From Bacteroidota bacterium (GTDB lineage Bacteria; Bacteroidota; Bacteroidia; AKYH767-A; OLB10), in the NCBI GenBank assembly GCA_016717725.1, contig JADKFA010000002.1, positions 124,001-188,000 of the forward strand: 64,000 nucleotides of DNA, read 5' to 3'. This document shows positions 45,221 through 55,389 of the stretch, one piece after another. Under the pieces are notes generated by a model. It was given only the letters and a program-made list of their open reading frames with translations. It did not search any database and was not told the DNA's origin. Made by a program: the position numbers and the translations under genes. Within the stretch, counting starts at the first letter, position 1. Every line of letters begins with the position of its first letter.

Positions 45221-48200
45221 ATGTATATAAAATTACCAATCCAACGTTACTCACTCTTAGTATTATTTTTGATGTTGTGCACGCAAGTATCCAATGCACA
45301 AATGAATTACTCTTTTCAACAATCTACTGAAGTATTTACCCCAATCACAGGAGGTACAATAGTGGCTACAGCTAGTGGAGTTCCTTTAGCTAATGATTCC
45401 GCCCTTGATAGTAGAGTCTATACCTTAACAGCCGGAACGATACCATTTTCTTTTTACTTTAATGGTTCCAGTTATAATGCAATGTCCATTTCAAGTAATG
45501 GATTTTTAACTTTTAGTGGAGCGCCTTCAACAACTAATGTTAATCCAATTGGATCAACCGCGATAGGTGGTGGTTCAAATGGGTATTATGGTGCTGTTGT
45601 TCCTTTCGGCCGTGATTTAGTTGGACATTTTAAAAACGTAGTTTCTGGAGATCCTGATACTATTGCCCAAATTCGTTATCAAGTTTTAGGGGTTTCTCCA
45701 AATAGAAAGTTTGTTGTTCAATGGAAAAATTTTCGCCCCAGCGGAACGAATTTGGTTCCTAACATGACGATTCAAGCTCGATTATTGGAAGGCAGTGGAA
45801 TTATTGAATATATCTACGGTGATTTTTCGGGAGCTACATGGACGAGCAGTACAACACAAGTAGGTTTAAGAGGAGCCAATAATACTGTTTATACAAATAG
45901 ATTGTTGACTAGTGGTCAACCATGGACGAATACAACTCCTGGAGTAAGTAATGTTTCTTCAGTTGCATTCACTTCCACATCGCTACCAGCAAATGGAACG
46001 GTATTTCGTTTCATTCCAGCTTGTCCTGCCCCTTCTAATTTATCTATTCTGGATTTAGTGGCTACGTCCGTTAAATTGAGATGGAATTCAGGCTCTGGTG
46101 TAGGGGCATTCCCTGGATCAAACTATACTGTAGAGTGGGGTTTGCAAGGTTTTGTTCAAGGAACAGGTACTATTGTGAATACAAATGATACATTTCTTCT
46201 TCTTACTGGGTTATCATCTGGTTTGAGTTATCAATATTACGTTAGTAGAAATTGCACTCCAAGTGGTAATGGTATTTCAACTTTTGCTGGACCAAAAGCA
46301 TTTACTACAGGTTTACCTGCTGAAGATTGTACACTAGCTCCAACATTATCTGTTGCTGCAAATAGTGGCTCTTGTTCTTCTACTCTTGTTTCAAGCGGGT
46401 CTTCACAAAACGGACCTAATGCAATTTGTTCGGATGCACTCGGTGGTAATTTTCCGGATGATGATAAGTGGTACAAGTTTGTAGCTCCTGGTAATGGAAA
46501 GAAGATTGTAGTAACAACTACTGCAGGTACTGCAAATGATTGGGTAATGGAAGTGTGGAATAATTGTCCCACCTCTGGTGGGTTGTCGATTAAATGTAGT
46601 GATGATGTTAATGGTGGGATGCCTGAAATTACATTATGTCAAAATGAATATACGCCTGGTCAAACATACTATATTCGTGCATGGACTTATGGCTTAGGGA
46701 CTATCGGAAATATGACCTTATGTATATATGAAGATGCTCCTTGTCCGATTCCCCCTACTTACGATGAATGTGAAAGTGCAGCTGTATTTCCTATTAATGC
46801 AGTGTTATTATGTCCAGGAAATGAAATGACTTTTTCTACTTTGTTCGCTACTCCAACAGGTGTGGGTGGATCGTTTGGTGCAGCCCCTTCTTGTGATGGT
46901 ACCTCTGGTTTGAATGATGTTTTTCTTTTATTTAATACGGGTTCTACAGGAAATTTTAATATTACATTCACTAAGATCTCCGCTACTGATTTAAGAGCGC
47001 AACTTTTGTTTGAGTGTGGTAGTGGTGGATTTGAAATTGCTTGCTGGAGTCCGGCTGAAGGAACACATTCAATTACTGGATTAAATCCATCTGCAAATTA
47101 TATTCTACGTGTTTGGTCAGCAGTTGGTCAAAGTGGAACATTTACGGTTTGCGCTTCTGATGCATGCGATGATCCTACGGCTACTATTTCTGGTTCATCA
47201 ACTATATGCACAACAGGAGTAGCACAGCTTAGAGTCGATCTAACAGGTGTGCCTCCTTGGAATGTGGTGTATTCAGATGGGGTTACTAATTTCAATTTTG
47301 CAACTTCAACAACACCTTACTTTATTTCTGTATCCCCAATTGTTACCACTTTTTACAATTTGGTTTCAGTAACAAGTGCTATTTGCTCTGGTACAGTAGG
47401 AGGAGTGTCAAGCGTAAATGTGGTACAACCCCCAACTGTAACTTTAGCATCCTTCCCAAATCCAGTATGTTCGAATGTAATATACACTTTGAGCGGAGGA
47501 TCTCCAGTGGGTGGAGTTTATTCTGGAATAGGTGTATCGGGAAGCCAGTTTAATGCCAGTACTGCGGGAGTAGGAACTCATAATATTACCTATACCTATG
47601 GAATTGGTAATGGATGTCAGCGTTCTGCTACTAAACCAATCACTGTAATAAGTAGTCCTGTAATTACCTCGCTCAATCCAACAGTTTCACAAGTGGGTAC
47701 AACCGTTACCATCTCTGGTTCTGGTTTTTCAAACATTACCGACGTTAAGTTTAACACGACTTCAGCAATCACCTACAATGTTGTGAATACATCAACTATT
47801 ACTGCTGTTGTTCCAGTTGGGGCAACGACGGGATTTATTACTGTGTATAGTACCAATGGTTGCGTTGCTCAAAGTCCTATGACATTTGGTGTTGGTAACC
47901 CTCCTGGATTAACCTTGAACATTAAAGTATATGTTGAAGGATATTATTTAAGTGGAGGCTTAATGAATGCTGTAGTTGATCCAAGTACATTACCAACCAA
48001 GGCAGACACTATGAAATTGGAGTTACACAATCCAACTTCACCTTACGGATTTGTTTTAACTCGAACTGCTTTATCGAATACTGATGGAACTTTCTCAGTA
48101 TCAATACCTGGCGCCCAAGCTAATGGATCATTTTATCTAGTGGTTAAAGGAAGAAATAGTATTGAAACATGGAGTAAAAATCCAGTTTTATTGTTGTCGG

Positions 48201-48325
48201 GGAACAATCTCTATGATTTTTCATTAAGTAGTGGTGCATTTCAAAGAGGGAATAATAGTGGAAACTCAGGTGAATCGGACACACAATATAATTCAAATAC
48301 TGAAAAGCCTGAACATCCAGAATAA
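45221..48325 (+). CDS. Large secreted modular surface protein
   Basis: A 1034-residue protein beginning with a signal peptide (MYIKLPIQRYSLLVLFLMLC...SNAQ). Residues 28-260 form a beta domain with FNGSSYNAMSISSNGFLTFSG, then an FN3 domain (about 268-362), two cysteine-rich beta modules (PNAICSD, DDKWYKFVAP, NDWVMEVWNNC; then a related copy), an SPB-type linker, an IPT/TIG domain (about 820-900), and the C-terminal module EGYYLSGG / GRNSIETWSKNPV shared with 2-1135. A Ser/Asn-rich tail ends it. The first 670 residues are paralogous to the next gene. No standard T9SS sorting domain is seen; adhesion is a guess. Confidence 0.8.
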   Translation: MYIKLPIQRYSLLVLFLMLCTQVSNAQMNYSFQQSTEVFTPITGGTIVATASGVPLANDSALDSRVYTLTAGTIPFSFYFNGSSYNAMSISSNGFLTFSGAPSTTNVNPIGSTAIGGGSNGYYGAVVPFGRDLVGHFKNVVSGDPDTIAQIRYQVLGVSPNRKFVVQWKNFRPSGTNLVPNMTIQARLLEGSGIIEYIYGDFSGATWTSSTTQVGLRGANNTVYTNRLLTSGQPWTNTTPGVSNVSSVAFTSTSLPANGTVFRFIPACPAPSNLSILDLVATSVKLRWNSGSGVGAFPGSNYTVEWGLQGFVQGTGTIVNTNDTFLLLTGLSSGLSYQYYVSRNCTPSGNGISTFAGPKAFTTGLPAEDCTLAPTLSVAANSGSCSSTLVSSGSSQNGPNAICSDALGGNFPDDDKWYKFVAPGNGKKIVVTTTAGTANDWVMEVWNNCPTSGGLSIKCSDDVNGGMPEITLCQNEYTPGQTYYIRAWTYGLGTIGNMTLCIYEDAPCPIPPTYDECESAAVFPINAVLLCPGNEMTFSTLFATPTGVGGSFGAAPSCDGTSGLNDVFLLFNTGSTGNFNITFTKISATDLRAQLLFECGSGGFEIACWSPAEGTHSITGLNPSANYILRVWSAVGQSGTFTVCASDACDDPTATISGSSTICTTGVAQLRVDLTGVPPWNVVYSDGVTNFNFATSTTPYFISVSPIVTTFYNLVSVTSAICSGTVGGVSSVNVVQPPTVTLASFPNPVCSNVIYTLSGGSPVGGVYSGIGVSGSQFNASTAGVGTHNITYTYGIGNGCQRSATKPITVISSPVITSLNPTVSQVGTTVTISGSGFSNITDVKFNTTSAITYNVVNTSTITAVVPVGATTGFITVYSTNGCVAQSPMTFGVGNPPGLTLNIKVYVEGYYLSGGLMNAVVDPSTLPTKADTMKLELHNPTSPYGFVLTRTALSNTDGTFSVSIPGAQANGSFYLVVKGRNSIETWSKNPVLLLSGNNLYDFSLSSGAFQRGNNSGNSGESDTQYNSNTEKPEHPE

Positions 48326-48411
48326 TAACAGTTTTACCATAGATATTATATAGTTCGCTTTATTTATTGAAGATTTCACCGTACATTTATTGTATTCGGA
48401 GGGTTCTTTGG

Positions 48412-48419
48412 TATCTTTG
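48412..48419 (+). promoter_or_regulatory. -7 box for the second surface protein gene
   Basis: TATCTTTG matches TANNTTTG, 66 bases before the ATG at 48486. Confidence 0.45.
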
Positions 48420-48485
48420 AAAGAGGTGTCCTGTTTCTCCGAACAGTTCCATTGACATACACAAAACAAACAAAACATAAACACA

Positions 48486-51400
48486 ATGAAACAACGTTTT
48501 ACATTCAAGAAGCAGCCAATAATCTTATTATTACTGCTCATCACTACTTTTATTGCAAACGCTCAAGTGAGCGTTTACAATTTTACTCAGTCAACGGGAA
48601 CGTATACAGCCATTACAGGCGGAGGAGTTATCGCAACGGCTACTGGTACCACTGGAGCCGCATCCTTAGACGATGTAATTTATAATATTCCTGACGGGAC
48701 CATTCCATTCAATTTTAATTATGACAATAATAATTATACGGGATGTAAAGTAAGTACGAATGGTTTTATCACCTTCGGTACTACTTTTCCTGCTGCTTCA
48801 GGAACTACAACAGGATATGCACCCATTTCGGCAACTACTGCTTATATGGGAGCAGCTTCTCCAATGGGTCGTAATTTGAATGCTTATTTCTTTTCTGGAG
48901 TACCCACGCAAACGGGAGAAATCAGATATCAAACATTAGGATCTACTCCTAATAGAACATTTGTTATACAATGGAAAAATTTTAAAACGTTTAATACAAG
49001 TGGTGCAACTTTTGGACCCGTATTAAATTTTCAAGTTCGACTGAGTGAAACAACGCATGCTATTGAGTTTGTTTATAATTGCAATGGAGCTTTTGCAAGC
49101 AGTACTTGTCAAGTTGGATTAAGAGGTGCAAATAATGGATTTCCCACTAATGTTAATAATCGCGAAGTAATAAGTGGAACAAGCACATGGATTTCTTCAA
49201 CGAATGGTACTTCTAATGCTTCTACCTGTACTTTCTCAGGATCTTTATTGCCACCTGCAGGCTTAACTTATCGTTTTGCTCCTGCGTTATGTGCCGCACC
49301 TCAAAATGCTTCCTATTCTTATAGTACACAAACATCTTCTATACTTAACTGGACTGTTTCAGGTGGCGGAAGTACTTTTAATGTAGAATATGGCGCACCA
49401 GGATTTACTCCTGGAACAGGAACTCAAATAAACGGTATTAACTCAGGAGTTCAAATTAATGGATTGGCAGCTAATTCAACTTACAACTATTACGTATATC
49501 AAACCTGTGGTGTAAATGGAAATAGCCCAGTGGTTGGTCCCATTGTTTTTAAAACGGGTACAATAGGTGAAGAATGTAGTACAGCTCCATTAATAAGTGT
49601 TGCAAATAATTTAGGTGCTTGTAATTATACTACAGTAACTTCTGGTGTTTCATCAAACGGTCCTAATGCGATTTGTTCGGATGTTAATGGAAACGGAGCT
49701 AATGATGATACATGGTTTAAGTTTGTGGCACCAACTGGTGGAAATAAGTTAGTGTTAACAACAACAGCTGGTACCGTGAATGATTGGGTAATGGAAGTTT
49801 GGAGTGGATGCCCAGGCGGAGCGTCAATTATGATGAAATGTGCGGATGATGTAAATGGAGCCATGCCTGAAATTACTCTTTGTCAAAATGAATATGTAGC
49901 AGGTCAAACTTATTATATACGTATTTGGACTTACAGTCCTACTACTACGGGTACTGCTAACCTATGTGTATACAAAACAACAGCATGTCCATTACCCCCC
50001 GTTAACGATGAATGTATTTCTGCAGTACGTTTAACTGTTGGAGCTCCTCTTTCATGTCCTTCATCTGCTTTAACTTTTTCTAATTCATTTGCTACAGCAA
50101 GTGGTGATGGTGCAACCTGCGATACAGGAACTAAAAAGGATGTTTGGTTTGTTTTTAATACAGGCAACCTTGATAATATTGTAATGACAATTTCAAAAGG
50201 CACAGCCACTACGCTAAAAGCTCAATTACTTTTTGAATGTGGTGGATTTGAGATTAACTGTTATTCTCCTGCTAATGGAACTTATGTGTTTAGTGGATTG
50301 AACCCGCAAGCCGATTATATCATTCGTGTTTGGTCTGATTCTTTGACCGATGGAACATTTAATATTTGTTTAGCTGATCAGTGTGCAAATCCTACAGCTT
50401 CATTTTCATCAAACCAAGCAATTTGTAATGGAAATACGGCAACGGTACCGGTAACTTTTACAGGAGTTGCACCATTTACTTTTACGTATAAAAACAATAC
50501 TACTAACGTAAATACTCCAATAACTACTTCTCAAAATCCTTATCAATTGTTATTGAGTCCAACCGCTACCACTTCTTATTCTATGGTGAGTATGAGTGAT
50601 GCAGCATGTAGCGGAACAGCAACAAATTCAATAACAATAACCGTTGTCAACCAACAAACAGTTACATTAAATCCTTTTAGCGCAGTATGTGTTACTGATC
50701 CAAATCAAACATTAACAGGAGGGTCACCTGCAGGCGGAGTATATAGTGGAACGGGAGTAAGTGCTGGACAATTTGACCCTTCCGTAGGAACTCAAACCAT
50801 AACTTATACGGTAACTTTTGCTCCTGGTTGTGTGGGTAGTGCTTCACAAGTATTTCAAGTTAGTCAATTACCTGTTGTAGTGTTTAATGCACTTGGAAAT
50901 ATTTGTCAAACAGCTACTCCATTTACGTTGAATACAGCAACACCTAGTGGTGGGGTTTATTCTGGACAAGGAGTTAGTAATAATATCTTTAATCCTGCTG
51001 CAGCTGGATTAGGAACAAAAATATTAACCTATACTTATACAGGTCCTGCTGGCTGTGTTGTTTCCGATACAGCATTGGTAAATGTTATTAATTGTTCGGG
51101 TTGTGCAACACCTCCTATTGCAAATGCAGGAGTTAATATTACTTCCTGCACTTCAGGTGCAGTCCAATTAGCAGGTTCAATATCGGGAAGTGCCACCTCA
51201 GCTTTCTGGAGTGGAAATGGAACAGGAGGTTTCTCGCCGAATGTAAATACATTAAATGCTAACTATAATCCTTCTGCGCAAGATATAACCAACGGACAGG
51301 TGAGATTAATCTTAACTACAAATGATCCTGATGGAGCTGGACCTTGTATTGCACATAAAGATACTATGTTTATTTTCTTCTCGAATGCAGTAATTCCACA

Positions 51401-52742
51401 AGTAATGTCTGGCACTACTGGTGTATGTCGTCCCGTAAATGGTGTTGTATTCTCTGTTCCATCACAAGCAGGAGTAACTTATTTGTGGACCGTCCCAACC
51501 AATGTTGTTATAGCAAGTGGTCAAGGAACAAATAGCATTTCTGCGAATTGGCCAAGTAATGGTCAAGCAGGAAATGTTTGCGTTACCATTTCTTCTGGTT
51601 GTGGTTCTATTAATGTTTGTAAAAATGTGAAGTTGAGAACAACGCTTCCAGGAGCTATTGGTACAATAACAGGACAAAGTTCAGCTTGTAGAAATGAAAC
51701 ATTCACCTATTCTATCGCTGCTATTGGAAGTGCCGATTATTATTTATGGACACCACCAGTAGGAGCTACTATTAATGGTTCAAGTGCTTCTTTTCAAACT
51801 ACGAACACATCTGTAGTTGTAGTTTTTGGTGCAGCATATAATGGCGATACTCTCAGAGTAAAAGGAGGAAATTGTGTTGGATTAGGTGCTGAAAAGAAAT
51901 TAAGAATCGACAGAAGAACCACTGCTCCAGGAACTCCCACAAGTATTGTTGGAAATAAATTTGGTGTTTGTGGTGGTACAGAAGTGTATTATATTAAACC
52001 CACAGCAGGAGCTACAAGTTACCGTTGGAAATGTTTATTACCTGGGGTATTAATTAATGGGATGCCTTCGCCAGTAATTATTCCAGATACTATTGTAACA
52101 GTTACTTGGCCTAGTTTTGCAACTTCAACAACATTATTGGTAGCAGCAAAAAATTCTTGTGCAGCTGGAACTGATAGAAGTTTAACCATTAAAGCGAAGC
52201 CAGCTACACCAGTAGAAATAATAGGTCACGATACCGTTTGCATAGGTAATTCTGGAATTTATTCCATAGATCCGTTATACGGTGCGACTTCTTATACTTG
52301 GACGGTACCAAGCTCGGTAACAATTCAAAGTGGACAAGGTACTACTGCGGTAACTCTTAAGTTTAATGCTCCAGCGGGAACTAAGGCAATAAAAGTGAAG
52401 GGAGTGAATGCCTGTGCTACAGGATCTAATAAAAACAAAAATGTAATTGGAGTCAATTGTCCTCGCTTTGGTGAAGTTACCGACTTGAACGAATTAGGAA
52501 TGGAGGTGTATCCAAATCCAACTAGTAGTTTGTTGAATGTTTCATTTACCGCACCTATTTCCGAAAACTACAGAATGGTTTTGGTTGATTTGATGGGTAG
52601 AGTGATAAAGGATGAAAGTTTTGCTGCTGAAGAAGGATTGAATCAAATGAAATGGGATATGTCCGCTTATTTATCGGGAACATACATTTTGATCGCTCAA
52701 AGTGAGCATGGAAAATCTCAAACAAGAATCATTGTTGAATAA
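48486..52742 (+). CDS. Large T9SS type A surface protein, paralogue of the preceding
   Basis: A 1418-residue exported protein. Signal peptide MKQRFTFKKQPIILLLLLIT...ANAQ, then the same N-terminal beta domain, FN3 module and two cysteine-rich modules as its upstream neighbour (shared landmarks PNAICSDVNG, NDWVMEVWSGCPGG, PEITLCQNEYVAGQTYYIR). The rest differs: repeated CxxG-type Ig/PKD-like modules (GGVYSGTGVSAGQFD; GVTYLWTVPTNVVIASGQGT), ending with a type A sorting domain (MEVYPNPTSSLLNV, DLMGRVIKDE, LSGTYILIAQSEHG). It goes through the type IX system to the surface. Expressed from its own promoter box; a bidirectional terminator follows. Confidence 0.88.
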   Translation: MKQRFTFKKQPIILLLLLITTFIANAQVSVYNFTQSTGTYTAITGGGVIATATGTTGAASLDDVIYNIPDGTIPFNFNYDNNNYTGCKVSTNGFITFGTTFPAASGTTTGYAPISATTAYMGAASPMGRNLNAYFFSGVPTQTGEIRYQTLGSTPNRTFVIQWKNFKTFNTSGATFGPVLNFQVRLSETTHAIEFVYNCNGAFASSTCQVGLRGANNGFPTNVNNREVISGTSTWISSTNGTSNASTCTFSGSLLPPAGLTYRFAPALCAAPQNASYSYSTQTSSILNWTVSGGGSTFNVEYGAPGFTPGTGTQINGINSGVQINGLAANSTYNYYVYQTCGVNGNSPVVGPIVFKTGTIGEECSTAPLISVANNLGACNYTTVTSGVSSNGPNAICSDVNGNGANDDTWFKFVAPTGGNKLVLTTTAGTVNDWVMEVWSGCPGGASIMMKCADDVNGAMPEITLCQNEYVAGQTYYIRIWTYSPTTTGTANLCVYKTTACPLPPVNDECISAVRLTVGAPLSCPSSALTFSNSFATASGDGATCDTGTKKDVWFVFNTGNLDNIVMTISKGTATTLKAQLLFECGGFEINCYSPANGTYVFSGLNPQADYIIRVWSDSLTDGTFNICLADQCANPTASFSSNQAICNGNTATVPVTFTGVAPFTFTYKNNTTNVNTPITTSQNPYQLLLSPTATTSYSMVSMSDAACSGTATNSITITVVNQQTVTLNPFSAVCVTDPNQTLTGGSPAGGVYSGTGVSAGQFDPSVGTQTITYTVTFAPGCVGSASQVFQVSQLPVVVFNALGNICQTATPFTLNTATPSGGVYSGQGVSNNIFNPAAAGLGTKILTYTYTGPAGCVVSDTALVNVINCSGCATPPIANAGVNITSCTSGAVQLAGSISGSATSAFWSGNGTGGFSPNVNTLNANYNPSAQDITNGQVRLILTTNDPDGAGPCIAHKDTMFIFFSNAVIPQVMSGTTGVCRPVNGVVFSVPSQAGVTYLWTVPTNVVIASGQGTNSISANWPSNGQAGNVCVTISSGCGSINVCKNVKLRTTLPGAIGTITGQSSACRNETFTYSIAAIGSADYYLWTPPVGATINGSSASFQTTNTSVVVVFGAAYNGDTLRVKGGNCVGLGAEKKLRIDRRTTAPGTPTSIVGNKFGVCGGTEVYYIKPTAGATSYRWKCLLPGVLINGMPSPVIIPDTIVTVTWPSFATSTTLLVAAKNSCAAGTDRSLTIKAKPATPVEIIGHDTVCIGNSGIYSIDPLYGATSYTWTVPSSVTIQSGQGTTAVTLKFNAPAGTKAIKVKGVNACATGSNKNKNVIGVNCPRFGEVTDLNELGMEVYPNPTSSLLNVSFTAPISENYRMVLVDLMGRVIKDESFAAEEGLNQMKWDMSAYLSGTYILIAQSEHGKSQTRIIVE

Positions 52743-52762
52743 TATTAATAGTTGATACAAAC

Positions 52763-52795
52763 AAAAAATGCCTCAAGATTCTGAGGCATTTTTTG
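52763..52795. terminator. Bidirectional intrinsic terminator
   Basis: AAAAAATGCCTCA and TGAGGCATTTTTT form a 13-bp stem with a six-base loop and U runs on both strands. It lies between the convergent surface protein and GH31 genes. Confidence 0.93.
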
Positions 52796-52818
52796 TTTTA
52801 TTGACTTTTAAATTTCAT

Positions 52819-55215
52819 TTACAACTTTAATGAAATTTCTTTAAAGTGTACACTGGTTCTGAATTTAACCACAGACAATTGAGTATGTCGTTTTGTTATT
52901 CTATGAACTTTTCCATCTACTTCAAATTCATTTATATTTTCAGGTACCCCATGCAAAACAATTTTATAATGAGCATAGGTTGGCTCGAAGTTTCCACTGA
53001 TGGTTTGGAATATTTTGAAATGCCCTCGTTTTTGAGTCACTACAAACTTTTTAATGTTGAACTGTCCATTTCGATATCCATAATAATCACCAGCATCTTC
53101 ATAGAGGTGACTTGTTTGAACCGTTTTTGTAAAATAAATATGCAATGTCAATTCGGTAATTGGAATTTCACCAACATATTGCATCTTTGGATAATTCGCA
53201 ATGACAGATCCTTCTTTTACAAATAATGGCATCTTATCGAGAGGCGCATCTACTTCAATTTCTTTTCCTCCATTTTCTAAATCATCATTCCAGAAGTTAT
53301 ACCATCTTCCTTTAGGAATATACACCAATCGTGTTTCTGCTCCTGGTAAATGGACAGGCGTTACCATTATTTTATCGCCAAACATATATTGGTCGGTGCG
53401 ATATAATGATTCGGTATCGGCTTGTTCAGTCATAACAAGTGGTCGAATCATTGGAGTACCATACTGCGAATTTTGCCAGAAGGTAGTGTAGATATAGGGT
53501 AATAGCTGATAGCGTAAGTTGATGTATTTTTTTGCAATGAATTCTATTTTTTGTCCGTAAGACCATGGCTCTTGCGGTTCAGCTCCTGGATCATTTCCTG
53601 CAGAATGGGTTCTGCAGAATGGATGAAATACTGCCATCTGCAACCATCTTACATAAAGCTCTCCGTCTGGATTACCAATGAATCCTCCAACATCGGAACC
53701 AGCAAATGAAATTCCCGACATAGCTAATCGCTGTATCTGCATATTCGCAATCCACAAATGTTCCCACGTTGCAATATTATCACCTGTCCAAACAGAACTA
53801 TAACGCTGCGCACCTGCATAACATGAACGTGTAATTACAAAAGGTCGATTAGGATATAAAAATTTCTTAATTCCTTCTTGCGTGGCTCTCGTCATTTGCA
53901 TGCCATATACATTATGTGCCTTTCTATGACTACACGGATCGCCATCATAATTGTGACGTACATCTTCAGGAAATGTTCCAATCTCAAAAACAGCAGGCTC
54001 ATTCATATCATTCCAAACGCCACGTACTCCTTGACGAATTAATTCTTCAAATAATCCGCTCCACCATCGGCGTACATCAGGATTAGTATAGTCAGGGAAA
54101 TTACATGCCCCTGGCCAAACATCTCCTACCATCAATTCGCCATCGGCACGTTTGCAGAAAAAACCATTTTTAATTCCTTCTTGGTATACCCAATATTCAG
54201 GATCAATTTTAATTCCTGGGTCAATAATAATTACGGTCTTGAAACCCTTCTCTGTTAAGTCGCCTAATAATTTGGATGGTTTTGGAAACCCTTCTTTGCT
54301 CCAGGTAAAACAACGAAAACCTTCCATGTAGTCAATGTCAAGATATATTGCATCACATGGAATTCCTCGATCTCTAAACTCCTGCGCAATTTCTCTAACT
54401 TGTTTTTCTGGGTAATAGCTCCATTTACATTGATGATACCCTAATGCCCAAAGTGGAGGCATTTCAGGAGTGCCTGTTAAGCCAGCATATTGTTCAACAA
54501 CATCCGTTAACTGCGGACCATAGATAAAATAATAATTCATCTCTCCGCCTCGAGCCCAATAGCTGCATACATCAAATTGCTCTTTTCCAAAATCGAAAAT
54601 AGTTCGGAAAGTATTATCGAAGAAAATTCCATAACCAATATCGTTATGCAATCCCATGTAAAATGGAATGTTTTTGTAGATGGGATCCTGGTCTTTTTTA
54701 AATCCGTACGTATCCGCACCATAATTTTCAATGCGTTTGCCTTTTAGATTTAATTCCATGGGTTTGTCTCCCATTCCGAAAAATACTTCGCCATCTTGAA
54801 TTTTTTTGGAGCAGTAATTAATCTTGCCTCCCTTCTTGATATAATGCTGCCAATGATATCCTAACTCATCTTCACAAATGACATTGTACTTTCTATCGAG
54901 TATATTTATTTTTAAATTCTTTTTATAAATCTGAATCACCAAATTTTCGGTCATCAAATCAAATTTATGTCGATCTTCATAAACAGCTAGATTTGCTTTT
55001 TGCATCGGCACATTTTCAACCAAAGCATAGGAAAAATCACGCTGAAACGTTCCATCAGGAGCATAACGGAACCTTACTATTTTATCTGAAAATATTTTTA
55101 CTTCTAAAACAGTGTCTGTTGCATAAAAATAGAGGACTTGACCTTCTTGAGTGAAATGACTAATGTCGGATGGAAAGTACTTTGCTGAATACTTTTCTTT
55201 ATTTATTTCTATCAT
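52819..55215 (-). CDS. Glycoside hydrolase family 31 (alpha-glucosidase type)
   Basis: A 798-residue retaining glycosidase. N-terminal galactose mutarotase-like beta domain (about 1-230), TIM barrel with GVWNDMNEPAVFE carrying the nucleophile Asp near residue 400, general acid region SVWTGDNIATWEHL, and GSDVGGFIGNPDGELYVRW; a C-terminal beta domain with GRWYNFWNDDLENGG follows. No signal peptide, so cytoplasmic; substrates of such enzymes include maltose-type oligosaccharides. No sugar transporter or regulator is adjacent. Confidence 0.95.
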   Translation of the reverse strand: MIEINKEKYSAKYFPSDISHFTQEGQVLYFYATDTVLEVKIFSDKIVRFRYAPDGTFQRDFSYALVENVPMQKANLAVYEDRHKFDLMTENLVIQIYKKNLKINILDRKYNVICEDELGYHWQHYIKKGGKINYCSKKIQDGEVFFGMGDKPMELNLKGKRIENYGADTYGFKKDQDPIYKNIPFYMGLHNDIGYGIFFDNTFRTIFDFGKEQFDVCSYWARGGEMNYYFIYGPQLTDVVEQYAGLTGTPEMPPLWALGYHQCKWSYYPEKQVREIAQEFRDRGIPCDAIYLDIDYMEGFRCFTWSKEGFPKPSKLLGDLTEKGFKTVIIIDPGIKIDPEYWVYQEGIKNGFFCKRADGELMVGDVWPGACNFPDYTNPDVRRWWSGLFEELIRQGVRGVWNDMNEPAVFEIGTFPEDVRHNYDGDPCSHRKAHNVYGMQMTRATQEGIKKFLYPNRPFVITRSCYAGAQRYSSVWTGDNIATWEHLWIANMQIQRLAMSGISFAGSDVGGFIGNPDGELYVRWLQMAVFHPFCRTHSAGNDPGAEPQEPWSYGQKIEFIAKKYINLRYQLLPYIYTTFWQNSQYGTPMIRPLVMTEQADTESLYRTDQYMFGDKIMVTPVHLPGAETRLVYIPKGRWYNFWNDDLENGGKEIEVDAPLDKMPLFVKEGSVIANYPKMQYVGEIPITELTLHIYFTKTVQTSHLYEDAGDYYGYRNGQFNIKKFVVTQKRGHFKIFQTISGNFEPTYAHYKIVLHGVPENINEFEVDGKVHRITKRHTQLSVVKFRTSVHFKEISLKL

Positions 55216-55329
55216 AAGTAACTGTGGATATATGGCAAAAATGCTTTTCTTTCACATCCAAATCAGTAGCTTAGATTAGTTTTTTACACGCAGTCATGTT
55301 AATAGTTTTAATTTACAATACAGAGACTT

Positions 55330-55363
55330 ACTCTCAGGATGCGTTAAGAACGAACCTGAGAGT
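55330..55363. repeat. Inverted repeat between GH31 and BNR-like gene
   Basis: ACTCTCAGG (55330-55338) and CCTGAGAGT (55355-55363) form a 9-bp stem with a 16-base loop; GTTTTTG follows on the plus strand, but no plus-strand gene ends here. Confidence 0.6.
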
Positions 55364-55389
55364 GTTTTTGACAGAATTGAAACGAAGTA

